Origin: Desulfopila inferna
Lineage (GTDB): Bacteria; Desulfobacterota; Desulfobulbia; Desulfobulbales; Desulfocapsaceae
Assembly (NCBI RefSeq): GCF_016919005.1
Contig: NZ_JAFFQE010000004.1
Location: 186,001-250,000 of the forward strand
Direction: 5' to 3'
Length of the DNA: 64,000 nt
In this document: positions 30,424 through 39,435 of the stretch, in pieces
How positions within the stretch are numbered: position 1 is the first letter of the stretch
Layout: each line of letters begins with the position of its first letter
The notes under the pieces: model-generated
The model's database searches: none
Seen by the model: only the letters and a program-made list of their open reading frames with translations
Told to the model about the DNA's origin: nothing
Position numbers and translations under genes: made by a program

Positions 30424-33246
30424 ATGAAGAGAGAATTACCAGCTTATGAGAATCTCCAATATATAGAAGCGGTCTGGGAGCGCTATAAACAGGATCCGGA
30501 TTCGGTATCGCCGCAATGGCATTCCTATTTTACCGGATTTGAAAACGAGGATTCAGCCCAGCCCCCACCCCAGCCTACCGAATCTCCACGGTTTGCAGCA
30601 GGCAGACAACAGCTGCATCAGGGATATGGACCGGGAGGTAAAGTTTGTGCAGGGTGCGGCCGCGCCGAGGCCATGTCGTTTCTGCAGTACAATGTCAGTC
30701 TGCTGGTCAGGAACTACAGGGTGCGGGGACATCTTCTCGCCGGTTTCAATCCATTGGTAACACCCCGCACCTTTTTTCCCGAGCTCGATCCAAAATATTA
30801 TGAGATGACTCCGGATGATCTGGATCTGCTCTTTAATTTCGGTCCTGTTTCCGGACAAAAGGCCATGCCTTTACGGGAAATTATCGAGATACTCAAGGAG
30901 ACCTATACAGGTTTTATCGGCGTGCAGTTCATGCATATAGACGCCCTGCGGGAACGGGAGTGGCTGCAGCAGCGCATGGAGTCCAGCAGAAACAAAATCC
31001 GGCTTTCCAGGAAACAGCAGGTAAGGATTTTGGAGAGGCTGACCGATGCAGTCGTCTTCGAGCGTTTTATTCAGAAGAAATTCGTCGGAGCAAAATCCTT
31101 TTCACTGGAGGGTGCCGAAACGCTTATTCCTCTTCTTGATCAAGCCATAGAAAAAGCGGCGGAGCAAGGGGTTGACAATATTGTCATAGGCATGCCCCAC
31201 AGGGGCCGGCTCAACGTTCTGGCCAATATCATGGGTAAGCATCCCCACACAATTTTTGAGGAATTCCAGGATCCTTATGCCGAATTTAACGTCGGCCGGG
31301 GTGATGTCAAGTACCACAAGGGATATCACCGTGATTACATGACCAAAGACGGCAAGAAGGTGGTCCTGGATCTCTCTTTTAATCCCAGTCATCTTGAGTT
31401 TGTCGGACCGGTGGCGCAGGGGGCTCTGAAGGCACGTCAGGTCAAGCTCGAGGAAACCGACGCCAGCCGGGGGCTGTTGATCCTTATTCACGGTGATGCC
31501 TCGATGGCGGGGGAAGGCATCGTCCAGGAAACCCTGAACCTCAGCGAACTGGCCGGCTTTTCCGTGGGAGGAACCCTGCACGTGGTGGTCAACAACCAGA
31601 TCGGTTTCACCACCCTGCCTGCCGAAGGACGCTCGACGACGTATGCCAGCGATGTCGCCAAGATGCTCCAGACTCCCATTTTTCATGTAAACGGTGAAGT
31701 GCCTCATGCCGTGGCCCAGTGTCTGGATCTGTCGCTGGACTTTCGCCGGCAATTCAAGAGGGATGTGGTCATCGATATGTATTGTTATCGCCGCAAGGGG
31801 CATAACGAAGGAGATGAACCGCGGTTTACCCAGCCTCTTATGTATGCCGAGATAGAAAAGCGTCCAACGGTTCGGGAAAGCTACGTGAAGCATCTGGTCG
31901 ACCTCGGTGAACTGGAGGAAGAGGAGGCGGATAGCATTCAACGAAACCGTGAGCAATATTATGAAAAGGAATACAGCAAGCTGGAAGATTCCGAAGAAGA
32001 GAGCTCTGCGCCACTGAGTCTGTTCACTCCCTCTCACGGCCCTTATGTCGGTGGCATCGATGCCCATGTAGAAGAGGTGGAAACAGGTGTTTCTCTTGAG
32101 CGCCTGCAGAAACTGGGAGAGCGGCTGGTCGCAATTCCACCGGGTTTTCACGCGAACCGGAAAATAGTCAAGCTGCTCGAGGCAAGAAAAGAGATGTTTT
32201 CCGGAGATTCTCCGCTTGACTGGGGGGCTGCCGAAGCACTTGCTTTTGCCTCGCTGATCGATGAACAGATTCCGGTGCGCCTCTGTGGCCAGGATAGTCA
32301 GCGGGGTACCTTCAGCCACCGGCACAGTGTACTTCATGACACTGAAAACGGGGCCAGTTTTATGCCTCTTGCCAATATCAGTGCAGCGCAGGCCAGAATC
32401 GACATACTTAACAGCCCGCTCACCGAAGGTGCCGTTCTGGGATTCGAGTACGGCTACTCCACAGCCTTTCCAGAGTCGCTGGTAATATGGGAGGCGCAGT
32501 TCGGCGATTTTGCCAATGTCGCCCAGGTCTATATCGACCAGTTTATCAGCTCGGGGGAGACCAAGTGGAATCTCCTCTCCGGCCTGGTTCTGCTCCTGCC
32601 CCATGGTCTGGAAGGAACAGGTCCGGAGCACGCCAGTGCGCGTCTGGAGCGATATCTTGCCAATGCGGCCACGGACAACTATCAGGTGGTCTGGCCCACG
32701 GAGCCCTGCCAGATCTTCCATCTTCTGAGGCGCCAGGCCATGCGCAAGATTCGAAAACCTCTGATTGTGATGTCACCGAAAAGCCTGTTGCGGCATCCCG
32801 GAGCCGTTTCATCAATAAAGAGTTTGACCCAGGGCAGTTTCAGAAAAATCATTCCCGATGATGAGGTTAAAGCCGCAGATGTGGAACGGATTCTGCTGTG
32901 CACCGGAAAGATTTATTACGATCTGCTGAAAGAACGGCAGGAGAGGAACCTCAACTCCATTGCCATTGTAAGGCTGGAGCAGCTTTATCCTCTGCCTGAA
33001 GATATTCTGGCATCCGCCCTGGCCGCCTACCCCAAAAACATTCCGCTGCTCTGGGTCCAGGAAGAGCCGCTCAATATGGGAGCCTATCCCTTTATACGCA
33101 TCCGCTTTGGCGATTTCCTCAGCGAGCACTGGTCATTCGACAGGGTGGGGCGGCCGATATCGGCAACACCGGCGACAGGATCCGCATCCAGCCACAGACT
33201 GGAGCAATCACTGTTGTTCAAGGCGGTTTTTGATGACCGGAGGTAG
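30424..33246 (+). CDS. sucA: 2-oxoglutarate dehydrogenase E1 component
   Basis: 940 aa, close to E. coli SucA (933). Thiamine-diphosphate enzyme decarboxylating 2-oxoglutarate in the OGDH complex. N-terminal E2-binding tail (ENLQYIEAVWERYKQDPDSV), then IGMPHRGRLNVLANIMG, the TPP/Mg block HGDASMAGEGIVQETLNL...NNQIGFTT, and the C-terminal transketolase-like half (GTFSHRHSVLHD, QFGDFANVAQVYIDQFISSG). The start at 30424 is the ATG with GGGGAG upstream; the frame opens at 30355 without support. An unusual CAGCGRAEAM stretch with a CxxC lies near residue 76. First gene of sucA-sucB-lpd. A complete OGDH in an apparent anaerobe implies an oxidative or reversible TCA cycle. Confidence 0.95.
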   Translation: MKRELPAYENLQYIEAVWERYKQDPDSVSPQWHSYFTGFENEDSAQPPPQPTESPRFAAGRQQLHQGYGPGGKVCAGCGRAEAMSFLQYNVSLLVRNYRVRGHLLAGFNPLVTPRTFFPELDPKYYEMTPDDLDLLFNFGPVSGQKAMPLREIIEILKETYTGFIGVQFMHIDALREREWLQQRMESSRNKIRLSRKQQVRILERLTDAVVFERFIQKKFVGAKSFSLEGAETLIPLLDQAIEKAAEQGVDNIVIGMPHRGRLNVLANIMGKHPHTIFEEFQDPYAEFNVGRGDVKYHKGYHRDYMTKDGKKVVLDLSFNPSHLEFVGPVAQGALKARQVKLEETDASRGLLILIHGDASMAGEGIVQETLNLSELAGFSVGGTLHVVVNNQIGFTTLPAEGRSTTYASDVAKMLQTPIFHVNGEVPHAVAQCLDLSLDFRRQFKRDVVIDMYCYRRKGHNEGDEPRFTQPLMYAEIEKRPTVRESYVKHLVDLGELEEEEADSIQRNREQYYEKEYSKLEDSEEESSAPLSLFTPSHGPYVGGIDAHVEEVETGVSLERLQKLGERLVAIPPGFHANRKIVKLLEARKEMFSGDSPLDWGAAEALAFASLIDEQIPVRLCGQDSQRGTFSHRHSVLHDTENGASFMPLANISAAQARIDILNSPLTEGAVLGFEYGYSTAFPESLVIWEAQFGDFANVAQVYIDQFISSGETKWNLLSGLVLLLPHGLEGTGPEHASARLERYLANAATDNYQVVWPTEPCQIFHLLRRQAMRKIRKPLIVMSPKSLLRHPGAVSSIKSLTQGSFRKIIPDDEVKAADVERILLCTGKIYYDLLKERQERNLNSIAIVRLEQLYPLPEDILASALAAYPKNIPLLWVQEEPLNMGAYPFIRIRFGDFLSEHWSFDRVGRPISATPATGSASSHRLEQSLLFKAVFDDRR

Positions 33247-33315
33247 TGGTAAAGAGTGTAATTTTGAATAGTCGAGCGAAACGGAAACTGAAAGAGCTAC
33301 CAGCTGGGGGAAAAG

Positions 33316-34623
33316 ATGATTGTTGAAATTAAAGTGCCTGATTTAGGGGAAACGATAAACGAGGTTGAGATCGGTGAATGGCTTGTCGACATCGGCGGCA
33401 GAGTAAAGCTGGATGATGAGCTGGTCGAAGTAGAGTCCGAAAAGGCGACCGTGGAAATCCCCTCTCCGCAGGAAGGAATCCTGGTGGAGATTCTCAAAAA
33501 GCAGGGTGAAACAGCCGCAATCGGCGAGGTCATCGGCCGTCTTGATACGGAGGAGGGCGGCAAGGAAAAAGTTGCGGCAGAACCCGATGCAGGACAGGAA
33601 AAAGAGCCTGCACAAGCTGAAAAGGCGACAAGGGATATCGAGTCCGATAAGGGAGAATCTCCTGAGCCGGCGCCCGAAGAATCCAGAGAAAGAAAAGGGG
33701 ATATGCCGGAAGGCTCGAAGGTTAAGGTGATGCCTGCCGCCGCCAGAATCCTGGCAGAGCATGATATCTCCCCTGAGACGGTGACGCCCACCGGACCCGG
33801 AGGACGGCTGCTCAAGGAGGACGTCCTTCGCGCCGTGGAGGACAGGCCTGCGGCCAAGGTAGAGAAGGTAGAGAAGAAAGAGGAACCGGAGCCATCCCTT
33901 GCCGAAGAGGAAATTTCGGAAGATGAGCTGGAACATCGTGTTGCCATGACGCCTATTCGCCGCACCATTGCGGCCAGGCTTCTGGAAGCCAAGCAGAATA
34001 TGGCCCTGCTGACTACCTTCAATGAAGTGGACATGTCCGAGGTCAAGAAAGCACGTACCCTCTTCGGCAAGGAGTTTGCCGAGAAATACGGGGTGAGGCT
34101 GGGATTCATGTCGTTCTTCGTCAAGGCCTCGGTTGCGGCCCTTCTCGATTTTCCCCGGGTGAACGCCAGAATAGAGGGCAGGGATATCGTCTATAGCCAC
34201 AGTTGCGACATCGGTGTCGCCATCGGTGGCGGCAAAGGGCTGGTGGTCCCGGTCGTGCGTCGGGCAGAGCGCCTGGGCTTTGCCGATATAGAGAATAAGA
34301 TCGGTGAGTTTGCCGAAAAGGCCAAGGATAACAGCCTGACCATGGACGAGCTGCAAGGGGGGACCTTCACCATCAGTAATGGTGGGATTTACGGATCGAT
34401 GCTCTCTACCCCGATCGTCAATCCTCCGCAAAGCGCCATATTAGGCCTGCACGCCATAAAGGACAGGCCGGTGGCCATTGACGGCGAAGTGGTGATCCGG
34501 CCGATAATGTACCTGGCGCTGACCTATGATCATCGAATCATCGACGGTCGTGAGGCTGTAACCTTTCTCAAAAGCATAAAAGAGCGGATAGAAGACCCGC
34601 GGAAACTTCTCCTGGAGATTTGA
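33316..34623 (+). CDS. sucB: Dihydrolipoyllysine succinyltransferase, OGDH E2
   Basis: 435 aa. Core of the 2-oxoglutarate dehydrogenase complex: transfers succinyl from lipoamide to CoA. One lipoyl domain (1-77) with the lipoylated Lys43 (ESEKATVEI), an acidic Ala/Pro/Glu-rich linker, a peripheral-subunit-binding domain at about 138-176 ([20 protein letters not shown]), a second charged linker, and the catalytic CAT domain with the [10 protein letters not shown] active-site motif near residue 400. GGGGG lies about 6 bases before the ATG. It follows sucA by 69 bp and ends 2 bp before the lpd start, so the genes are one operon. Confidence 0.95.
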   Translation: MIVEIKVPDLGETINEVEIGEWLVDIGGRVKLDDELVEVESEKATVEIPSPQEGILVEILKKQGETAAIGEVIGRLDTEEGGKEKVAAEPDAGQEKEPAQAEKATRDIESDKGESPEPAPEESRERKGDMPEGSKVKVMPAAARILAEHDISPETVTPTGPGGRLLKEDVLRAVEDRPAAKVEKVEKKEEPEPSLAEEEISEDELEHRVAMTPIRRTIAARLLEAKQNMALLTTFNEVDMSEVKKARTLFGKEFAEKYGVRLGFMSFFVKASVAALLDFPRVNARIEGRDIVYSHSCDIGVAIGGGKGLVVPVVRRAERLGFADIENKIGEFAEKAKDNSLTMDELQGGTFTISNGGIYGSMLSTPIVNPPQSAILGLHAIKDRPVAIDGEVVIRPIMYLALTYDHRIIDGREAVTFLKSIKERIEDPRKLLLEI

Positions 34624-34625
34624 TT

Positions 34626-36023
34626 ATGGCTGCAGAGAAAAACGATATATACGATCTGGTGGTGATCGGCGCCGGCCCCGGCGGTTATGTCGCCGCTATC
34701 CGCGCGGCACAACTGGGGCTCAAAGTTGCCTGCGTGGAGAAACACGACAGCCTCGGGGGGACCTGTCTCAATGTGGGATGTATTCCCAGCAAGGCGCTGT
34801 TGGAGTCGACCTGGAAATACCATGAGTGCGTGCACAGTATGGATGTCCATGGGATCACCCTGAAGGACATCTCCTTCGATCTCAAGATGATGATGTCCCG
34901 CAAGGACAGAATCGTAGCCACTCTTACCGGGGGATTGGAACATCTGTTTAAGAAAAACAGGATCGACCGTTTTACCGGGACTGCCCGCCTGCTGGAAAAT
35001 CTTAAAGTGGAGGTCAGCGGGGAAAAGGTGGAGACCGTGCAGGGTAAAGCCATACTCATTGCCACAGGCAGCAAGGCCGTGGAGATACCCGGAGTGAAAA
35101 GAGATGGAGTCAATATTATTTCGAGTACCGAGGCACTTTCGCTCGATGAAGTTCCCCAACGTCTGGTGGTGATCGGCGCCGGAGCAATCGGCCTGGAAAT
35201 GGGATCGGTGTGGCACCGGCTGGGTGCCGAGGTGACCGTGGTGGAATATTTTGACCGGGTGCTGCCCACTATGGATAAAGGCATTGCCAAGCAGAGTCTA
35301 CGCTTTTTTAAAAAGCAGGGCCTGAAGTTCCAGCTTGGCGCGAAGATAGAGGGTGTGGAGCAGCGCGATGACGGCTGCCGCATTGAAATTGCCGGTCACG
35401 TGCCGCTTATGGCCGACAAGGTACTGGTCGCCGCCGGCAGAATGCCCTGCCTCGAAGGCCTGGGGTTCAAGGAGCTTGGCGGAGCAACCGACGGCAAAGG
35501 ATTTATTGAAGTTGATTCACACTGGCAGACATCGATACCGGGAATATATGCCGTCGGCGATGTCATCGGTGGCGCCATGCTGGCCCATAAGGCCTCGGAG
35601 GAAGGGATAGCCTGCGTTGAGCGGCTGGCCACGGGATATGGCCATGTCAATTACCAGACCATTCCCAGCATTGTCTATACTCATCCGGAGATTGGCTCCG
35701 TCGGCCAAAGTGAAGAAGACCTTCAACAGGAGGGTATTCCTTTCAAAAAGGGAGTCTTCTATTTTAAGGGCAATGGCAGGGCGCTTGCCATCGAAGATCC
35801 CGACGGTATGGTCAAAGTTCTTGCCCATAAAGATACCGACAGAATTCTCGGGGTGCATATCATCGGACCGCAGGCCGGCGATCTTCTTGCCGAAGCGGTA
35901 ATCGCCATTGGATTCGGGGCAAGCAGTGAAGACCTTGGCCGAACCTGCCACGCCCATCCGACTCTTTCGGAAGCACTGCGTGAAGCTGCTCTAAACGTCG
36001 AAGACAGTGCCATTCATGGTTGA
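34626..36023 (+). CDS. lpd: Dihydrolipoyl dehydrogenase (E3)
   Basis: 465 aa. FAD-dependent disulfide oxidoreductase that reoxidises the lipoamide of the OGDH complex with NAD+. FAD motif VIGAGPGGYVAAI, redox-active disulfide C47-x4-C52 (GGTCLNVGCIPSK), NAD motif VIGAGAIGLEMG, and C-terminal catalytic HAHPTLSEAL with the His-Glu pair. The ATG at 34626 is preferred (GGAG 9 bases upstream, inside the sucB end) over the TTG at 34620. Last gene of sucAB-lpd; a hairpin GTACTTG/CAAGTAC at 36107-36126 lies downstream. Confidence 0.95.
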   Translation: MAAEKNDIYDLVVIGAGPGGYVAAIRAAQLGLKVACVEKHDSLGGTCLNVGCIPSKALLESTWKYHECVHSMDVHGITLKDISFDLKMMMSRKDRIVATLTGGLEHLFKKNRIDRFTGTARLLENLKVEVSGEKVETVQGKAILIATGSKAVEIPGVKRDGVNIISSTEALSLDEVPQRLVVIGAGAIGLEMGSVWHRLGAEVTVVEYFDRVLPTMDKGIAKQSLRFFKKQGLKFQLGAKIEGVEQRDDGCRIEIAGHVPLMADKVLVAAGRMPCLEGLGFKELGGATDGKGFIEVDSHWQTSIPGIYAVGDVIGGAMLAHKASEEGIACVERLATGYGHVNYQTIPSIVYTHPEIGSVGQSEEDLQQEGIPFKKGVFYFKGNGRALAIEDPDGMVKVLAHKDTDRILGVHIIGPQAGDLLAEAVIAIGFGASSEDLGRTCHAHPTLSEALREAALNVEDSAIHG

Positions 36024-36106
36024 TGGACAAGTAAAATGTCCGCCTCCCCGCCTTATAGGTTTAGCAGGCTCTTGATACACCGGTTGTAAAGAAGACCTTT
36101 CGGGGC

Positions 36107-36126
36107 GTACTTGACTTTCCAAGTAC
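36107..36126 (+). terminator. Possible terminator after lpd
   Basis: A 7-bp stem GTACTTG (36107-36113) and CAAGTAC (36120-36126), with CTATTTCAT after it. The T-content is low, so it may be only a stability hairpin. It lies 84 nt past the lpd stop. Confidence 0.4.
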
Positions 36127-36208
36127 CTATTTCATATAACTAATATATATGGGGTAAACACAGTCCATAATAATTCATTATCTCAAGCAGTCCACCAAGG
36201 AGGATAGA

Positions 36209-36424
36209 ATGAGTACACCGAATAATACACCAAGTCATTGCCCGGGTTTTGAGAAGATGAGAGATCTGAAATCTTTCATGTGTAAATGCAATAATTGCGG
36301 CACCGAAGTGGAAATATTTTCTGATGAATTCAACCGGGAACATACCTGCAAAAAATGTCATGAAAAAATTGATTTTAAGCAGTGTCAGTTAGATGCCGGT
36401 GGTGCCGATAACACTCCAAGATAA
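36209..36424 (+). CDS. Small zinc-ribbon-like protein (71 aa)
   Basis: Function unknown. Seven cysteines in 71 residues: C11, C25, C27, C30, C47, C50, C59. The arrangement CKCNNC...CKKC with a 16-residue spacer reads as a zinc ribbon, with hydrophobic strands (EVEIF) between the knuckles; the outer Cys may bind a second metal. It is cytoplasmic. CAAGGAGG lies 7 bases before the ATG. No operon partner is clear; the rubrerythrin-like gene follows after about 240 bp. Confidence 0.75.
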   Translation: MSTPNNTPSHCPGFEKMRDLKSFMCKCNNCGTEVEIFSDEFNREHTCKKCHEKIDFKQCQLDAGGADNTPR

Positions 36425-36570
36425 AGATCACTTTTTACAATATTATGATCTCGAAACCTGCGCTGCAGAGTCCATCCAGGTAAATTCGATGGTTTTTACG
36501 AGATCATCATATCATGGTCTTCACACGAACTTGCTGTTCACTCCGCTGCGGGTGAATGTCTGGTAGATTG

Positions 36571-36633
36571 AAGAAAGCGGCTGCTATATGGAGGAAAACG
36601 GTTGCCTACGGGTAACCGGGGATTCGCTTTCTT
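36571..36633 (+). promoter_or_regulatory. Structured leader before the rubrerythrin-like gene
   Basis: A 9-bp outer stem AAGAAAGCG (36571-36579) with CGCTTTCTT (36625-36633) encloses a second hairpin GGTTGCC-TACG-GGTAACC (36600-36617). It ends 30 nt before the start codon. It could be a conditional leader or a terminator of an upstream transcript; no known riboswitch matches. Confidence 0.45.
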
Positions 36634-36663
36634 ACTCATTTCAATCAATTATGGAGGTTGTCA

Positions 36664-37173
36664 ATGGACATATACATCTTTGCCATGCAGATGGAAAAGG
36701 ATGGTGAGCTATATTACCGGGAACTCGCGGAAAAGAGCAAAAGTGAAGGTTTGAGGAAAATTTTCACGATGCTGGCCGAGGAAGAGATAAAACACTTCAA
36801 AATTGTCAAAGACCTGCGGGAGAAGACCGGCTTGTCTGAGGTTGTCGACACCGCAATACTCTCGGATGTGAAGAATATCTTTGAGGAGATGAGGGAGGGC
36901 AACCTCGCCTTTGAACAAGGGCTCTATGTAGATACCACTGAAGAAACAAACGCCTACAGAAAAGCGCGGGATATTGAAGAGAGCAGCAAGGATTTTTACC
37001 TTGAAAAGGCCGAGGAGTCAGTGGGCCAGCCGGCGGAACTTCTGTTTAAGAAGCTAGCCCGGGAAGAGGACAAGCATTTTCGCATCATGGATAACATAGT
37101 TGAATTTGTATCGCGACCGGAACCGGGCAACTGGCTCGAGGATGCGGAATTTTATCATCTGGATCAATATTAA
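36664..37173 (+). CDS. Rubrerythrin-like ferritin-fold protein
   Basis: 169 aa four-helix bundle with di-iron ligands in two ExxH-type repeats: EEEIKHF near residue 40 and EEDKHF near 132, plus Glu residues in the first and third helices. It lacks the C-terminal rubredoxin domain of true rubrerythrin. Such proteins reduce peroxide or handle iron in anaerobes. The ATG at 36664 has GGAGG 6 bases upstream; a TTG two codons earlier is not needed. A structured leader lies at 36571-36633 and a small gene of unknown function follows at 37262. Confidence 0.9.
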   Translation: MDIYIFAMQMEKDGELYYRELAEKSKSEGLRKIFTMLAEEEIKHFKIVKDLREKTGLSEVVDTAILSDVKNIFEEMREGNLAFEQGLYVDTTEETNAYRKARDIEESSKDFYLEKAEESVGQPAELLFKKLAREEDKHFRIMDNIVEFVSRPEPGNWLEDAEFYHLDQY

Positions 37174-37261
37174 GCGGGAAGGTAATCCGGTCATGTTGCA
37201 AATGAACTACCAAAGCACTTATCCAGCACAGCTGGGTTAGAATAAAGAAAGGAGAACCGCA

Positions 37262-37681
37262 ATGAAAGACAGCTCAAACCTTCATTTAAAAGTTCAGGAA
37301 ATGTGTGACTGTTTTGCAACGACTGATCCACTCCAGGAAATGTACGAGATGGCCAAAGCCCCTGTAGAAGATGAAGGGGAAATTAAATGGATCGCGCTGG
37401 CTCTTTTGCATGGAATCAACAGCTATGCCGAAAAAATCACACTGTCTGTAGGTAAAGATGGTGATATGGAAGTGATAGCTAAATATAAGAAGTCGGAACT
37501 GCCGGCTCCTCCACCTGAAACCGGGAAAAAAGTAATGGAGGCTATTCGTGGTATCACCCATATGGAAAAAAAACGAGAAAAATCCATTCTTGCTTTAGGT
37601 GTTCGAGACAGCAGCATGGATCTGGAGATAAAAACCAGCAGGAAGGGGGACAGAGACATTATAAAAATTGTTTTTCCGTGA
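37262..37681 (+). CDS. Hypothetical protein (139 aa)
   Basis: Family not recognised. Soluble, about equal acidic and basic content, with predicted helix-strand alternation: LKVQEMCDCF, WIALALLHGINSYAEKITLSV, then a Pro-rich hinge (LPAPPPETGKK) and a C-terminal strand pair (MDLEIKTSRKG, IIKIVFP). AAAGGAG lies 8 bases before the ATG, a strong ribosome site. It is 88 bp after the rubrerythrin-like gene with a small hairpin (CCAGC/GCTGG near 37223-37235) between. Confidence 0.7.
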   Translation: MKDSSNLHLKVQEMCDCFATTDPLQEMYEMAKAPVEDEGEIKWIALALLHGINSYAEKITLSVGKDGDMEVIAKYKKSELPAPPPETGKKVMEAIRGITHMEKKREKSILALGVRDSSMDLEIKTSRKGDRDIIKIVFP

Positions 37682-37744
37682 TATGACGTCCCCGCCTGGA
37701 TATGAAGTCACCCCGAGAATTTCCGAGGCTGGCGATCCAGACAT

Positions 37745-38998
37745 TTACTCACGCCGCAGAGCCCAGTGGAGCAGCAGGGTGGTGCCGAGGCATGTTATAC
37801 TGCAGACCTGTACCATAGCGGCGTAGAGGTCATCAGGCATAGCCCATTCACCCAGCTGACTGCCGCGTTGAATGATCACCATGGCGATCTCAGCACGGGG
37901 AACCATGCTGACACTGATAAGAAAGGCTCCGTAGGTTGTGGTAAACAATCTGCTGAATATGCCGACACCGACGACTTTCCCCAGTACAGCGACAACAACT
38001 AATATAAGACCGCTGCCGAAAGAGGCTGTAACCAGCGAAGGGTCGACCTGGAAGCCGATATGGATAAAAAAATAAGGAATGAAAAACAGATAAATGCTCT
38101 GATAAAACGGCTCAACGCCATAGTCCCGACGGTGCCGGCTTAACAGAAGTCCGGCTAAAAGCGCTCCTACCGGAAGAGACAATCCGATCAGACCGGCTGT
38201 GCCGGCTATAATAAAACCTATACCAATTACAAAGATTAAAACGGTTGCCTTGTTGCCGATCTTTCGTGCACTCTGGAGCAGAGGCTGTTCCAGAAATCTC
38301 CCTGCGAGTACGACCAAAAAGACGAAGATCAGGAACTTAGCCCCAAACAGTCCCGCCTGGATAAAGAGCGTCTGCACTAATTCGGTTACCGGAAGTGATA
38401 CGGAGGAGGCTGCTTCAGAGAATTCGCGAAGGACGGGCGCAATGCTGAACAGCAATGCCATCAGGGCAACACCCGATATGTCGTCAAGCTCGGCCGTGTC
38501 AAGTAGAAGATCACCCTCCCTGCTCCCCATCTTTCCGGTATCCTCCCATACAGCCAGAGAAACTCCGACGCTTGTGGCTGTCATGGCTACGCCTGTGAAA
38601 AGACTGGGAATTAAAGAATAATCAAGTAGATATCGGGTGATATAATAGGCGGGTACGCCGCTTATGATCATGGCCGGCAGCCAAATGACGCTTGCCTTGG
38701 GCAATTCCTCCAGCAGGGCATGGATGTCGCTTTCAATACCGACCTTGAAGAGGAGAATGATTATCCCTATCGCTGAAAGAAAGGAAAGGACTGTTTCCCC
38801 ACTTTCATTCATCAGTGGTATTTTTCTGTCGATTACCGCGAGAACTCCGCCTATCAGCAGATAACCGAGAATCGGAGGGAGAGAGAAGCGCTCAAGGCAG
38901 GTCTTGGTAATCAGACTGATGATGGTCAAGGCTCCAAAAATGAGAACCAGGAGAGGCATTTCCGAATGTACCGAAAAAATTTGGATTGCAGGTTGCAT
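37745..38998 (-). CDS. Cation:proton antiporter, CPA2 (KefB/NapA) type
   Basis: 417 aa with about 12 membrane spans and no cytosolic TrkA-N domain. Conserved CPA2 blocks: LPPILGYLLIGGVLA in TM2, LLDTAELDDISGVALMALLF in the ion-binding helix with the paired Asp, and LIGLSLPVGALLAGLLLS. Probably exchanges Na+ or K+ for H+ across the inner membrane. The ATG at 38998 is chosen over a TTG at 39016; neither has a clear Shine-Dalgarno sequence, and a start near MPLLVLIFG (38959) is possible. Confidence 0.85.
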   Translation of the reverse strand: MQPAIQIFSVHSEMPLLVLIFGALTIISLITKTCLERFSLPPILGYLLIGGVLAVIDRKIPLMNESGETVLSFLSAIGIIILLFKVGIESDIHALLEELPKASVIWLPAMIISGVPAYYITRYLLDYSLIPSLFTGVAMTATSVGVSLAVWEDTGKMGSREGDLLLDTAELDDISGVALMALLFSIAPVLREFSEAASSVSLPVTELVQTLFIQAGLFGAKFLIFVFLVVLAGRFLEQPLLQSARKIGNKATVLIFVIGIGFIIAGTAGLIGLSLPVGALLAGLLLSRHRRDYGVEPFYQSIYLFFIPYFFIHIGFQVDPSLVTASFGSGLILVVVAVLGKVVGVGIFSRLFTTTYGAFLISVSMVPRAEIAMVIIQRGSQLGEWAMPDDLYAAMVQVCSITCLGTTLLLHWALRRE

Positions 38999-39435
38999 AA
39001 TGCAAAATATTTCCAAATAGTTATGGGGTGGCGGGTGTGCCGCAAACGGGATTTCGGAAAAAATCTCATTAGCCTGTGGGCATAAGAGCTTACTGGAACA
39101 CTACAGGTAAGCCTATCAAAAAAGTATCCTGCAGGCCAGTGGTAACTTTGCCAAGGCAGTATGTCGAGCTGATGCCGCCGGGATTTCGCCCTTGATATGG
39201 AAGTCTGGAACACCAACGATCTCGAAATATCTCTTAGTCGTCATGGTTTTAAAAGGTGTCAAAATGGTTATAGTAGCAGCCTGCCTGTTGTGGATTTATT
39301 CAACGCAGAGGGGAGGAAATCCTCCAAATCTGCTTTATCGCGGAGTCCATCTCGGCAACTTCGATGGCATTTTAAGATTTGATAATATTTGGATAAAAAT
39401 CAGATACTTTTCCAGACATCAGGTTTGCATTATCA
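38999..39435. other. Gene-free region between antiporter and phosphodiesterase fusion
   Basis: Short frames here (39192-39689, 39197-39382) lack ribosome sites and family resemblance and overlap the real gene out of frame. I see no repeat, RNA gene or clear promoter. Confidence 0.35.

Noticed and set aside
31102-32721. 539-aa open frame on the minus strand
   Set aside because: It is antisense to sucA, a well-supported gene with all family motifs; composition is that of a GC-biased shadow and there is no ribosome site or family resemblance.
33343-34431. 362-aa minus-strand frame (and 33297-34124)
   Set aside because: Antisense to sucB; Ser/Gly/His-rich low-complexity shadow of the lipoyl linker and catalytic domain.
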